Shown here in pieces: positions 33,157 to 43,829 of a DNA stretch of 64,000 nt. The notes beneath the pieces were generated by a model. It had not been told where the DNA came from. It saw nothing but the letters and a program-made list of their open reading frames with translations, and ran no database searches. Position 1 is the first letter of the stretch. The number at the start of each line of letters is the position of its first letter. The stretch lies in NCBI GenBank assembly GCA_026182355.1, contig JAPFBL010000578.1, positions 62,001 through 126,000 on the forward strand. The letters run 5' to 3'. Source of the DNA: Hermatobates lingyangjiaoensis (taxonomy: Eukaryota > Arthropoda > Insecta > Hemiptera > Hermatobatidae). A program made the translations under genes and the position numbers.

Positions 33157-33552
33157 TGAATTAAATACCACGATAAACAATATATATTAATTAAAATGAT
33201 CTAATGCCTTTCGTCACAACATCATCAGAGAGTAAAATGAAAAAACCAAAAGAAAAAAAAACATAATAACAAGTTAACCTGGCTGATTGACGTCTTCGAG
33301 ATTGCTGGCATCCCTGTCTGAATTTAATGTTCTAAACTTGAAGGAGTCTTGATCTCAAAGCTGATCAAGACTCTTTCAAGTTTAGGAACATTAAATTCAG
33401 ACAGGGATGCCAGCAATCTCGAATACGTCAATCAGCCAGGTTAACTTGTTATTATGTTGTTTTTTTGTTTTCATAAGCTCTCTGATGATGTTGTGAAGAA
33501 AGGCCTTAAAGGATTTTAATTAATATATTTTGTTTATTGTGATTTAATTCAT
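33157..33552. repeat. Family E foldback with arms of about 190 bp
   Basis: Left arm 33157-33345 and right arm 33360-33552 are near-complementary, with small differences. Both carry the family E core. CTGGCTGATTGACGT and CAGGGATGCCAGCAATCTCG parts lie toward the centre. Confidence 0.85.
33197..33232 (-). ncRNA. Hammerhead-like ribozyme motif, family E
   Basis: Minus strand: CTCT, CTGATGA, one U, GU/AC stem II with UGUG loop, GAA, AGGCAT (AGGCCT in sister copies), T, AGA. Stem II is only 2 bp, the weakest part of the call. Confidence 0.5.
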
Positions 33553-33599
33553 ATATTATATCAAGAGTGTTTGTTGATTATTAATTTATATATATACGT

Positions 33600-33740
33600 T
33601 TCAGAGTACAAATATACATATATAAGTACACAGGAAATAGAAAACACACTTACAAGGTCAAATGTTTTGTTTGTCCGTTATCAAGAAAGATGAGATAGGG
33701 ATGCTAAGCGCACTTGTGAAGCGATTGTTGGTTCATATTG
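33600..33740 (-). repeat. Family C terminal repeat, decayed
   Basis: The leader part (AGTGCGCTTAGCATCCCTAT on the minus strand) matches 57300-57340. TTGATAA replaces CTGATGA. Confidence 0.55.
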
Positions 33741-33810
33741 TGGTTTCATCATTTATACTCACATATGTTGCTATTCCGTTTTCAAACTAAAGATTTTGTA
33801 GTCGTTACGG

Positions 33811-33985
33811 TCTATAAATATTAAAACTAACAAGGCGTTTCGAACAATTGTTCTTCTTCAGGTTTACATCTCCACCCTTGAGAGACGTTCTACATGAGTG
33901 ACATAGCAATGACTTCTTCTCACTTTCAGTGTTCGAAACGCTTGTTGGTTTTCATAGTAAGCTTTTTTTTTTTGTATTCAACGTA
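33811..33985. repeat. Family K foldback
   Basis: The minus arm (33811-33872) has CTGAAGA, A, GAAC/GTTC, GAA, ACGCC. The plus arm keeps only GTGTTCGAAACGCTTGTTGG (33930-33950) onward. Confidence 0.7.
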
Positions 33986-34189
33986 TTTTTATAACCGGAT
34001 ATTATAACACTTAAATGTAACAAAAATCAATTTTGTCAACAATTTTTCTAATCGTATCAATCTTAATTGACTAAAATTTCAATATTTTGTGAGTAGCTGG
34101 CATGAATCTTCTATCTACATTATAGTAATTATATTAAATAACTAAACTGACAATTCCGTGTTAGTAACGTCGATATTCTTTTTGTGTTA

Positions 34190-34223
<34 letters not shown>

Positions 34224-34525
34224 TGGTGTATACTGGCAGTAAGTCTTCTTTTTAAGAAGTGTTGTTAAAAAGCACAGCGGCTTCAGCATTAATAATCTTT
34301 TTAGAAAGATTTTCTATTTGCATTATTATTTTCTTGTAATTCACTGGTAGCTCAAAAATTAATCTACCTAATTCGAAAACAAGAATAGGAAAACATTAGT
34401 TTGTTTCATTAGTTTTCTTCAAGATTGTTTTCCTATTCTTGTTATGGAATTTGGCAGATTAATTTTTGAGCTACCAGTGAATTACAAGAAAATAATCGGG
34501 CAAATAGAATATATATATATATATA
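34190..34525. pseudogene. PLE N-terminal stub foldback between (TA)n tracts
   Basis: The minus strand from about 34330 to 34223 encodes LSKKIINAEAAVLFNNT and EDLLPVYTNIY with one stop in between. The plus arm (34440-34505) encodes RLIFELPVNYKKIIGQIE, the part just upstream. Joined, they give the same reading as the stub at 56868, so a long foldback has split one N-terminus over two arms. Confidence 0.7.
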
Positions 34526-34696
34526 CACTTTAACTCAGAGAAAAGGACACAGAAAGACACTACAGAACTCACTTCGATATTTCGACATCCGTCGTCATCG
34601 GGAAGAAGTGCGAAGTGAGTTCTGTAGTGTCTTTTTGTGTTCTTTTCTCTGTGTTAAAGTGTTTATTGTCCATACGGACCTTTCATTTTATTCGAA

Positions 34697-34697
<1 letters not shown>
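34525..34697. repeat. Family A foldback with hammerhead-like motif
   Basis: The minus motif lies at 34570-34610 (CCGATGA, C, GAC/GTC, GAA, ATAT, C, GAAG). The plus arm starts inside stem I (34612) and continues through GTGAGT to (TA)n at 34698-34749. Confidence 0.75.

Positions 34698-34749
<52 letters not shown>
34698..34749. repeat. (TA)26 microsatellite
   Basis: Pure dinucleotide run at the junction with the family A foldback. Confidence 0.95.
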
Positions 34750-34757
<8 letters not shown>

Positions 34758-35094
34758 TTTATAACTTCTATAAGTAACAAAACTTCCTATAGACTATAAT
34801 AGGATAATTTTTTGACTTTCTTAGTGTTTTCATTCATATAGTAGTAAATGCAATAAAGTATAAATGGTTCGACCGGATCCTTTGAATTTTGCTTTTTTTT
34901 TTAAATGACATTTTCTATAAGCCATTAAAATAAAGTTGACGGAAGAAATTACAATTTCTTTTTGTCGAGAATTATAATTTGTCAATATACTTGATGTTTT
35001 TTTGTTGAAACAGGAATCTATTTTTGCTTCTCTGTATTAGCGTATTGATTAATGTAAATTATTACTGTTCCAAAAGGCATTACATTTATTGGGG

Positions 35095-35280
35095 AGAATT
35101 TTGAATTTTCGTTTCCACGCAAAAAAACGTTTAATATGAAAAGTAACAAAGCGTTTCGAACACTTGTTCTTCTTCAGGTTTACATCTGCACTCTTGAGAG
35201 TCGATCTCTTTCTTGTCTATGAAACGCTTGTTGGTTTTCATAGCAAACTTTGTTTTTTTGTGGAGACATAATGTTTGAAA
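35095..35280. repeat. Family K foldback with hammerhead-like motif
   Basis: The minus arm 35095-35190 carries CTGAAGA, A, GAACA/TGTTC, GAA, ACGCTT, then GTTAC opposite GTAAAC as a bulged stem I. The plus arm (35218-35280) begins at the 3' half and ends with GTGGAGACAT. Confidence 0.7.
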
Positions 35281-35289
35281 TACCCTAAT

Positions 35290-35965
35290 ATGAGTATATA
35301 CCACATTATAACAGATTGTACAAGTAATGAAGACATTACATGAAACTAATAATATTCGAAGATATCTTTTAACCCTGTTGAGACCATCACACATTAAACA
35401 GTTTAGTTCAGTTGTCATATTTGGCTCTTATAATATGCTAAACACGACTAGAAGTGTATAGTTTACATGTTTGCTAACTGTCTATATTACAAATGTTTAG
35501 CCTCTTAAGCTGTATTTAGATAAAGCTTATCAGTTATATTCGATGCAAGGAAATGATTCCATTTAATGCCACAATCCAAATGATTGCCTTCAGCTTCCTA
35601 TCTTATCTGGGTCATTAGTTACTATACAATAATTTTCAGTAAAATAAGTTATTTATTCTATAATCTGTAGGCCGTGGTAATAATACAACAACGATAATAC
35701 AATAACAATTTGAGACTAACAGTACTTTAAGATATTTTCAATACATAAAAATGTTAAAATAATTTGATAATACTGATTTTCTGGAAACGAATATTACGCA
35801 GAATATACGTAAGCAGTTGTTCATTAACACAAGCAATTATTTTACTCTATATTGTACTATGCATATTTAGGGTCTCCTTGATATATAAGTGCAACATACA
35901 TGAATTCATATGTTAAAGGCTATGATCATATGAATAGTTTGTAAAAAAAATAACAACAATGTATA
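35290..35965. other. Unassigned AT-rich sequence
   Basis: Nothing assignable. Confidence 0.45.
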
Positions 35966-35969
35966 CACG

Positions 35970-36200
35970 TATATTAGTGTATTTCGGCACCGAGTCTTCA
36001 TTTAAACATATTTAGTTAAAATTTATTGCAGATTCTGTGTTTACGACTTTTTTTTACTAATTGCTTTATTTTTCTCACGATCTTCCTTTGTAAAGGTAAA
36101 AATTTAACTTTGGCAATTATCACCTTCACAAAGAAAAATCATAAGAAAAATAGAAGCAATTAGAAAAAAAGTCGGGAACACAGAACCTGCTATATTTTTA
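35970..36200. pseudogene. PLE N-terminal stub foldback, decayed
   Basis: The minus arm (35975-36085) ends in PKYTNI-like codons next to TA-rich sequence. The plus arm (36115-36195) covers AISKKVGNTEPAI-like codons. It contains stops. Confidence 0.6.
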
Positions 36201-36289
36201 TAATGGTATACACATAGATATATGTTTGGTTGAATAGCTGACCACATTTAAATGAAAGACTGCTTCCAAACTGTAGAAATGTATTCATA

Positions 36290-36402
36290 TCAATGATCAA
36301 ACCATAATAAGAAATGAAAAAAAAAAGACTGCGGTCTGAGTTAGGTTCTTCACTTTGACGAAGACCGCTTGTTACAGTTGAATTATCATAGTCTTTTTTG
36401 CT
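36290..36402. repeat. Family B foldback, decayed
   Basis: Minus end 36290-36330. The plus motif has TTGACGA, ACCG/CAGT stem II and ATAGTC. Confidence 0.65.
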
Positions 36403-36594
36403 GCCAGTTTATAAAATTTCGAAATTTTTGCCTTCTATACAATATGGTGGCAATATATAAATATATGTTTGATTTTTGTTCTTCCTTCAACTCATTTAGT
36501 TTTCTGTTAATTCACTTATAAATATTTATAAATTCAGAAATGAGATCGGATATTATGTATAAGATAAGAAAGCATTTATATTGTCAAAATCTGG

Positions 36595-36750
36595 GTTTAA
36601 CTGTTTTCGAGAGCTAAAAGAGAGAGAATCAGATATACCAACTCACTTCCGAAGTAGGTCACTGTCACTTTGTTTCGGTGTTTTGCTGCTCTCTATTTTC
36701 TCTCCTAAAAACGGTTAAACTAAACATTTAATACTTATACAATGTTTTAA
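36595..36750 (+). repeat. Family C terminal repeat, decayed
   Basis: CTCTCCTAAAAACGGTTAAA aligns with the family C core at 12246, with core bases lost. Confidence 0.4.
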
Positions 36751-37190
36751 CTACTTTATTTCAATTGTTTTTTTAGTTTTAATTTGGTGTGGTTCATGTA
36801 AATTTCCTTTACATAGTTCAGATACTATGATCTTGAAAATTTAAATGAGTGCCTTGTCAACAAATTTAAAAGCGTGTATTGTTATTACAACAAATATTAA
36901 AAATATGTTGAAAGTTGAAAGCATGTTGTTTACTCAGGACACACTATAGCAAAAGTCTCAAGGATCTGGTAAAAATATCTGATTATTCTAGATCAAGAAC
37001 TGTTTGTTATTACTGATAATGTGGATATAAGTACAATAAAACAAATAAAATCATTAAACTGTGTATCTATGAGTTCTATAATACTTTACAAGAGAGACAG
37101 ATATTACGTTACACGACAGATCACTGAATCTATCAAGCTGTTAGTTTTAGGGGTTCTATTTGGTTCTATTACAGTCGTCTCTCCAAAGAG

Positions 37191-37246
37191 AAATGCCGAT
37201 TATTACGGCATTTCCCTTCGGTAAGTGAGGAGTAAGCCTCACTTAC
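37191..37246. repeat. Two adjacent perfect hairpins
   Basis: 37191-37198 pairs with 37206-37213 (8 bp, 7-nt loop). 37221-37230 pairs with 37237-37246 (10 bp, 6-nt loop). They lie directly upstream of the LINE fragment. Confidence 0.85.
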
Positions 37247-37261
37247 AAAAAAGTGAGTTAC

Positions 37262-37612
37262 AGTTTTCAAGTCTACCAGCCAACGAATGGCCCTTCCCCA
37301 ATGGTCTTCAAAACATGTTTATACGGGGCGTGTATCCAGATTGTTCAAAATAAGTCTGCCCGCCTTATAGCCAGGGCTCCTTGGTACGCCCGTAATATTG
37401 ATATTCACCATGATTTGAAAATGGAATCAATAGATAGCTACATCACTCGACTTACTACCAATGAAGACAACATACTATCTACTCATCCAAATCTCCTTGT
37501 ACAAACTCTAAATCCTGCCACCAACCTTCCTAAACCTAAAAAATTACTTCATCCAATGACTATCGGACTACCTTTCCAGCTCATGGCTAAAAACATTGAA
37601 AACTATGACTAA
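37262..37612 (+). pseudogene. C-terminal end of a jockey-like non-LTR retrotransposon RT
   Basis: IQIVQNKSARLIARAPWYAR, NIDIHHDLKMESIDSYITR and LSTHPNLLVQTLNP match the C-terminal pattern of jockey-clade RT proteins (LQ.vQNK.LR.I..APWy.rn, a short helix, then H.NpLl). The frame is open to a stop at 37610-37612. The catalytic RT and endonuclease regions are absent: this is the usual 5'-truncated LINE copy. The first Met is not a real start. Confidence 0.75.
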
Positions 37613-37800
37613 CAAGACCACATGACCGCGAATACGACATCATTACTGTACAGACTAACTTAATATCCGACATGAATTACTAACATTCCAAGTTATAGTA
37701 GCACAGTAATCAAACAGTAGAAGGCCTCTGGTCTGGAACTGCTAGTTACGACGTGCACTATAGTGCGCGGTTATATTCGTTGGTCGTTAGTCGTGATGTT
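37613..37800 (+). repeat. Likely LINE 3' untranslated end
   Basis: 37722-37795 matches the repeat at 16110-16190. Placement after the RT C-terminus suggests a LINE tail. Confidence 0.45.
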
Positions 37801-37918
37801 TATAAATGTTTTGGAAAGTCATCTTTGCTGATTTCAATGGGCCAACATTCATTGTATCAGCCCAGATGACTTTCAAAATTATTTATAAACCTTGTAATGA
37901 AGTTAAATGAAGTAATAT

Positions 37919-38136
37919 TAGGTTGAAAGATTTTAGTCTTTTTTGTGATTTCTTACTCTGGTTTGGACGTTGATATATATCAACGTTCAAATCACAATAA
38001 GAAATGAGAAAACACAATAAGGTTTTTCAACTATAACAAGCGGTCTTCGTCAGAGTCAAATCTCAACTGGCCCTGACGAAGACCGCTTGTTACGGTTGAA
38101 AGATCTTTGTTTATTTTCTCATTTCTTATTGTGGTA
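37919..38136. repeat. Family B foldback, complex
   Basis: A plus-oriented end (37919-37980) is followed by a minus unit (37981-38060) and a plus unit (38069-38136): three family B pieces in a row. The plus motif has CTGACGA, ACCG/CGGT, GAA and AGATCT but poor stem I. Confidence 0.8.
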
Positions 38137-38139
38137 AGG

Positions 38140-38920
38140 ATCGAGGGTCTAACTTCTTGTTGCTCTGCTGGTAACCTTCTGTGAAGATACTGTTTCTCAC
38201 ACGGACTTCCTGGTGAATCTATTTACCCTGGATGAGGAAACACGACCATCACGAGTCCAACACGAATAACGCATACGGAAACCCAAAGAAATTCTGTATG
38301 TGCTTTCCCATCCCCGTGGTACCAACAAAATTTTAAGAGTCTTGGGTTGAACCGAAGTCCTACAGATCCTGCATTTTGTTGAATATAAGGTTAGTGGCCA
38401 GAAAGGTTTCCGCTTGTTAGCTAGTCAATGCAATCAGCGTAACCTGTTACCCGCTGTAGTGGTGAGTATTCCGACAGAAAGAGACATGGGAATCAGGTAG
38501 TCCCTCACATCACTTAAGGAGAACCCACCCAGATGAGAGGTCCTTGAACCTTGAGAAATGCGTCTACATGACAGCAATCTCAATAAAAAAAAAACAAATA
38601 AAAACAAAACATAAAAAACCACTGATGCCAACAAGTACGACGTTGTCGTAAAGTTCAGTGAAACCACTCGAAATTTTTTGTAATACGAAAGAAAACCTGT
38701 GGAACTATAAATTGAAAATTTCAAACAATGGGTCTATTTCAATATAGCACAACTATGTAAAGAAATAATGAATCTAAGAAATAAATATAATCACATTATA
38801 AGGATAGGATTTAAAAAATATGTGGAGAATATATAAGGCGTAAATAACTGAACCCAAACTATGTAACTGCAAAAAAATTACCTTTAAAAAGTTAAATATT
38901 TTCGTCAAATGATACCTAAA
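38140..38920. other. Unassigned sequence
   Basis: 38140-38560 is less AT-rich and might be an old repeat. The minus frame at 38434-38724 has no recognised family. Confidence 0.35.
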
Positions 38921-38922
38921 AC

Positions 38923-39030
38923 AATCAATGATCAAACCAATTGAGGTTTGATTTTTTGACTCTGACGAAGACCGCTTATTACGGTTGAAAGATCTTAGTC
39001 TTGTTTATACATTTTGTATTGTGGTTTGAT

Positions 39031-39033
<3 letters not shown>
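38923..39033 (+). repeat. Family B terminal repeat
   Basis: A short minus end (38923-38940) precedes a full plus unit that runs into (TA)n. Confidence 0.85.
38958..39000 (+). ncRNA. Hammerhead-like ribozyme motif, family B
   Basis: GACT/AGTC stem I, CTGACGA 38962-38968, ACCG/CGGT stem II, GAA, AGATCT, T, AGTC ending at 39000. Full core. Confidence 0.6.
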
Positions 39034-39061
<28 letters not shown>

Positions 39062-39089
39062 CATTTCAATTTACAAAAAGAAGATTGGG

Positions 39090-39235
39090 TCTTCTATTGT
39101 ACGGAACCAGTGCGTTTGGTTTTCCTCTCTCATCACTCCTGAAGACAGTTTCAACCAAAAATTTGAGGCTGTAAGTGTACGCTTTTAATTTTTTTTATGT
39201 TTTTTTTTTTACATTGAACTATATTTGTCGGTTTC
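39090..39235 (+). repeat. Family C terminal repeat with hammerhead-like motif
   Basis: CTCCTGAAGA, C, AGTT/AACC-like stem, AAATTTGAGGC, then GTAAGTGTAC. The GAA box is changed to AAA. (TA)n lies upstream. Confidence 0.55.
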
Positions 39236-39276
39236 GGATGGTATTTTCATCAAAAAAGTATATATATATATATATA

Positions 39277-39282
<6 letters not shown>

Positions 39283-39344
<62 letters not shown>
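39283..39344. repeat. (GA)n microsatellite
   Basis: About 62 bases of GA with two interruptions, directly after (TA)n. Confidence 0.95.
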
Positions 39345-39346
<2 letters not shown>

Positions 39347-39349
39347 TTA

Positions 39350-39866
39350 GATTACATGATATTATCGAGTTTATAACAATGCGAAGTGTCTTTAAAACAC
39401 CTTTGTAACAATATTTCAGATATTTTGTATCGTTTAAAATGTTATTCATTGATATTAGTACACAGTTGTAATCCAATTCAATCTATTATGCCTATATTAA
39501 ATCATAGTGAAAACTAAACAGAAGCCAATGTTGTTCTCTCTATGTTTTCAAAACACTTTTGTTGTATTATTCCTCAAGTTTATTACTGTAAAAAATATTG
39601 TTTATGCCCTCTAGAAAGAAGGTTTGGAAAAAATATTCATATATGATTTTTATCTTTAAAATAAAAAATAATCCGCATATTTGATATAACATTAATTGCA
39701 ATGAGAAGTTGAAATCTTATTTAATGCATATAATACGTTTACCTAGATATAAATGGTTCGTAACTTATGCACCACAATTATTTTATCACTTTTTCAATAT
39801 TTATGGTCAGGATATAATTTTCATTTCTTAAAGTTATAGATAAAGGTAATTATAAGTAAATGAGAT
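39350..39866. other. Unassigned AT-rich sequence
   Basis: Nothing assignable. Confidence 0.45.
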
Positions 39867-39868
39867 TC

Positions 39869-39870
<2 letters not shown>

Positions 39871-39922
<52 letters not shown>
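39871..39922. repeat. (TTA)17 microsatellite
   Basis: A pure triplet run, flanked by ATTCCAT and ATGGAAT, so the whole block is weakly palindromic at its borders. Confidence 0.95.
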
Positions 39923-39924
39923 GG

Positions 39925-40500
39925 AATATATAAGTTGTAATATGTAAAATGCATTCAAGTTCTCATTGCATTAGCTTTTTTGCCTTTTTGAGTTTGTAAC
40001 GATTTCAGTATCCCAGTTCAATCCATCTACAGGATTAGTATTATTAATATACCAAAGGCACATCTATGTACAGCAAATGAACAATCACCCATAAATGTAT
40101 CAAAAGCTAAGAAAAAAGTATTTTAGTAGAGATTACTTTATGTAAGAGGATCAAGTGTGTTTATTTTCGACTTTTGGATTTTTTGTATACATAAACAACT
40201 AAACAACAGTAAGAAATTCAGAAATAGCACTAAGGTCACTCAATAAAAAAAAACTGCTTTTGTCCCATTTTTGAATTACTTTCTGTAGTTTAGATTCAGA
40301 TTTTTATTTCACATATGTGTTGGGTAATCATATTTTAAACATATAAACCATGTATAATATATACACAATAAACTATATTATGAGATATATAATGCATGAA
40401 TACATACATACAATACATAAAATATATATTAAATGCATATATTATATATATATTTTTTTTTCATCATAACTTTCTTTTTTTCACCACTATTCACAGGTTA
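39925..40500. other. Unassigned, possible decayed family B arm at 40195-40330
   Basis: CAACAGTAAGAAAT and TTTTATTTCACATATGTG resemble family B ends. The rest is AT-rich. Confidence 0.3.
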
Positions 40501-40514
40501 TGAGATTTTTGAGT

Positions 40515-40690
40515 GTTTAGGTCTTAGGATTTAAATTACTTCGTTCACAAACGTTTCGACATATATTTATGTCCTCCTTAAAGTAGCCCTGAGTATTTCT
40601 CTTAGACCTGAGAAAGACATAAATATATGACTTTGGCGAAAGAAGTAGTTTGCATCATAAGACCTAAACACCAAAAATATTATAGCCTTA
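40515..40690. repeat. Family H foldback with decayed hammerhead-like motifs
   Basis: The minus arm 40515-40582 has GACATAAATATATGTC, GAA, ACGTTT. The plus arm 40606-40690 has CTGAGAA and AGACATAAATATATGAC. Sister copy at 43745-43825. Confidence 0.55.
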
Positions 40691-41084
40691 TATATATAAA
40701 GATATTTGAATAACTCCAAAGATTGTAGTTTAAATATCGTTATTTAGTCATTAAACTTTAATATTTATCATATATTATTATTATTCTAGTTTACTTGTAT
40801 TATCATTAATAAAAAGGTTGTAGAATAATTTATTTTATAAATGTAAATTTATAGAAAAATATGACTACATGTAAATTAAAGCGGCAGTTTTTATTTTTGG
40901 TTTTTGAGTGATATTAAAAAAAAGAATAGAATTATAGTTAAAAGTTATAGAATTAATTTCGCGATACATAAGATTATTTAAAAGAATATAAATAAGACTT
41001 AGTTATTGATTTTGGCATGGTGTACTACTTTATGATAGGTAATAGATAAGGATGACTCGGCTAGTTAGTAGTATAGTAAAGGGT

Positions 41085-41255
41085 GGGTGGAGGTGGGTGC
41101 GTGTGGAGTCCTTACCGAGTCGCGAAGCAGCAAAGGGCACGCAGGAGGGCAAGAGCTCGGCGAGACTGGCAGTCCGAAGGGCCTGCCTCCCACCAGCGCA
41201 GGGCAACAAGTGCTCCCTGCCACCAAACCAAGCCTTTCCGCTCAACAGGCTTTCC
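41085..41255. other. GC-rich island of unknown origin
   Basis: About 170 bases with far higher GC content than any flank. All three plus frames and one minus frame are open across most of it, so frame openness says little. On the minus strand GACTCG|GTAAGG (near 41111-41119) fits a splice donor. It could be an exon, a retroelement leader or an old insertion. Just after it, 41291-41452 encodes MSSQPFRLSIYDYIKINWKY and on to a stop, also unassigned. Confidence 0.35.
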
Positions 41256-41775
41256 TTAACAACCATTAACTCTATTATTAAACTTTAACTATGTCTTCTC
41301 AACCATTCCGCCTTTCTATCTATGACTATATAAAAATTAACTGGAAATATTTTATTAATGAGAGCACTTTCTTCAAAAATACATTAAAACACACAAGGCA
41401 AAATCATTCATATACAAATGAAATACTAACTTTTTGTGCTCCTCTGGAATAGAAATTTCCTCTTAGTAAACTCGTCAGTCCTCTTGACAGGCGTGGAGTT
41501 TTGCTTGACACTCCTCTTGTCTACATTAAGAAATTTATTACTCTGTTTAGATGAACTAAGGAAATCGTTATTTAGGAAAGTTGAGAAGGTGTTTAGCAGG
41601 TATTAGCTAAGAATTGTTCTATTCTTCTTAATAATGAAGTTATGTTAGCAAAAATTACAATGATTAAAAAGACGTTCTTATACATGTCTTACAACTACCC
41701 TAACCAGAAATAGAGGTCAATGGATTGAGGAGAAATCCAAGACTGACTGCTTTCATCATGCAGTCATGATGAGTA

Positions 41776-41832
41776 CCCGTTCATTGGGTACCCATTCATT
41801 GAATGAGTACTCATTCAAACATGAGTACCCAG
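41776..41832. repeat. Cluster of overlapping short palindromes
   Basis: GAGTACCCGTTCATTGGGTA, GAATGAGTACTCATTC and GAGTACCC repeats can pair in several ways. Confidence 0.6.
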
Positions 41833-41865
41833 TTATACTTTAACAACCGACCATAAAATGAAAAA

Positions 41866-42126
41866 GACAGGGAAAAAGAAAAGAAATAGAAAATAGAACA
41901 GAAAAATATAACATAATTAGGAAACTAAAAGAATAAATTCGAAGGAGTGTAATACAAATGAAAAAGATGAAAAACAAAACAAGATGAGTTTCGGACAGGG
42001 AAAAAGGAAAAGAAATTATAAAAAATAGAACAGAAAAATATAACATAAATAAGAAACTAAAACAATAAATTCGAAGGAGTGTAATACAAATGAAAAAGAT
42101 GAAAAACAAAACAAGGCGAGTTTCGG
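41866..42126. repeat. Tandem duplication, period about 128 bp
   Basis: Copy 1 (41866-41993) and copy 2 (41994-42126) start with GACAGGGAAAAA and end with GAGTTTCGG. They differ at only a few positions and small indels. Confidence 0.95.
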
Positions 42127-42129
42127 AAT

Positions 42130-43740
42130 AATTTTTGGCTTCAGGGAAAGAAAATTATAAACTTTGTTTAGTATTTAAAAAAAAACTCATGAGACAAAAC
42201 ATTATTTGTACTTTCCGATATGTATTTGAGATATTTGATGAGGAGTGAGTTTTTAAAATAAACACCATTAGCTTGACGCAAGTCATGTTAGAATGCATGC
42301 TAAAGTAGAGCTTAGTGTAAGCTAACCAACAAAAAATGTCATACTAAATACAGTCTAATTAGTAGACAAGTTTATCAACTACTGTAGAATTCACTAGTGA
42401 AGTTCTTCCGCACTCTCCTTCAAAGCTTGAATTGTATGCTGTATATTTTTACAAGAATTTGATTTACATAGTTATTTTTATTTGTTATGTATCGATCTTT
42501 TTTTTTTGCATTCTTACCCTTTTTATTTTTTCTGTATACTTGTGTTTGAATAAATCTTTTTTTTTTATTACAAATAAATTACCATTTCCAATGATTGTTC
42601 TTTCGAATGGCTTTCATTCAAAACATTTTTTTTCTTTTTTTTATATATATAACTTTTTTTTTAAAAAAAACATTTTTTTAAATAATTCTTTTCAAGCATT
42701 TTTGTAAAATTGATATACAAGTGTTTCAGTTTTATTTGAGACGCATTTCAAAGAAATATAAATGAAATTTTGAAAAAGAAAATAATATGAACTATGTACT
42801 ACATTAGAGGTATAGAAGATATCTAAGTAAAACTTATCCATATTGAAAGAAACACATTTTTCATCATAAAAAAATAAAAAAGTATGATATAAATATTAAT
42901 CAAACTGATATCATATCATTTTCCTATTTTTAATATATTGATATATACTTATTTACAGTTACACCAAAAGTTACACCAAAAGGTTTACAGTTCCTTTTGA
43001 TAGGAACTTCAAAAAAAAAAAAAAAGGTTGTTGTTACATGTGTGTGATGGATTATTATTAATTCTGTCTATGATGACATATAGTCCTGTTTTTGGTATAA
43101 TCCATAGATGTTTATTATCACTTAAAACTTAAAAACTACTTTTCATACAAACAACCAAAACGTAATTTATCAAAACTTCAAAAACATTTGCCACATATTT
43201 TTTATGTATAATTTAGAACCATAGACGCTATAAACTGCATTGAATTTCACTTTATTGGTAATCGTTTACAGTTACAAATTGTAAAGGCTACATAAAGGGA
43301 AAAATATTTGGGAGAAATAAATTTCAACTAGAACAGAAATTAAAGCCTCGATTGAGAAAAAGTCTTTATAACTCGCTTATAAACAATCTTCCTTACAAAA
43401 TTATGGTAATTATTTTCCCTCAAAGGGCTTTTCCCAGTTTTTAATACCGTAATTTTCTTTGACATGGTCTTGAAAACAACGAATTTTCTACACTAACTTT
43501 CTAATGAAAGAAATATTCTTTTTTACTTTTTTATTAAGTTATTTATTCCTTATTTAGTAAACTTGGAAACCTTTTTTTTTTATTTTCATTCTGCTTGTAA
43601 TACATTGTTAGCTAAACAATGTTTGCAAGTGAAATATAACCTGTTTTTTATTGTATTAAAATGAATCTATACAGGAAACGTGGATTGGCTAACACATACA
43701 TTATTTATATATTTATAAATCTTTATATATATATATGATG
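42130..43740. other. Unassigned AT-rich sequence
   Basis: Poly-T and poly-A stretches give spurious frames (for example 42432-42707). No gene supported. Confidence 0.45.
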
Positions 43741-43744
43741 TAAT

Positions 43745-43825
43745 TTTTTTGAGGGTTGAAGTCTAATGATTTGAAACTAATCCTTTGCTGACGTTTCGAC
43801 AAACATTTATGTCATCTTTAGTGCT
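43745..43825 (-). repeat. Family H terminal repeat with hammerhead-like motif
   Basis: Minus strand: CTAAAGA (for CTGAAGA), T, GACA/TGTC stem II, GAA, self-complementary ACGT, C, AGCAAAGG. Confidence 0.5.
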
Positions 43826-43829
43826 TGGA

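Noticed and set aside
39175..39476. Frames on both strands over the GA repeat
   Set aside because: Arg-Glu and Leu-Ser repeats come from the (GA)n microsatellite.
40195..40330. Possible family B foldback
   Set aside because: Ends are suggestive but the ribozyme core is not recognisable; mentioned only as a possibility in the gap entry.
42432..42707. 91-codon hydrophobic frame
   Set aside because: It is made of poly-T and TA stretches; the apparent membrane protein is a composition artefact.
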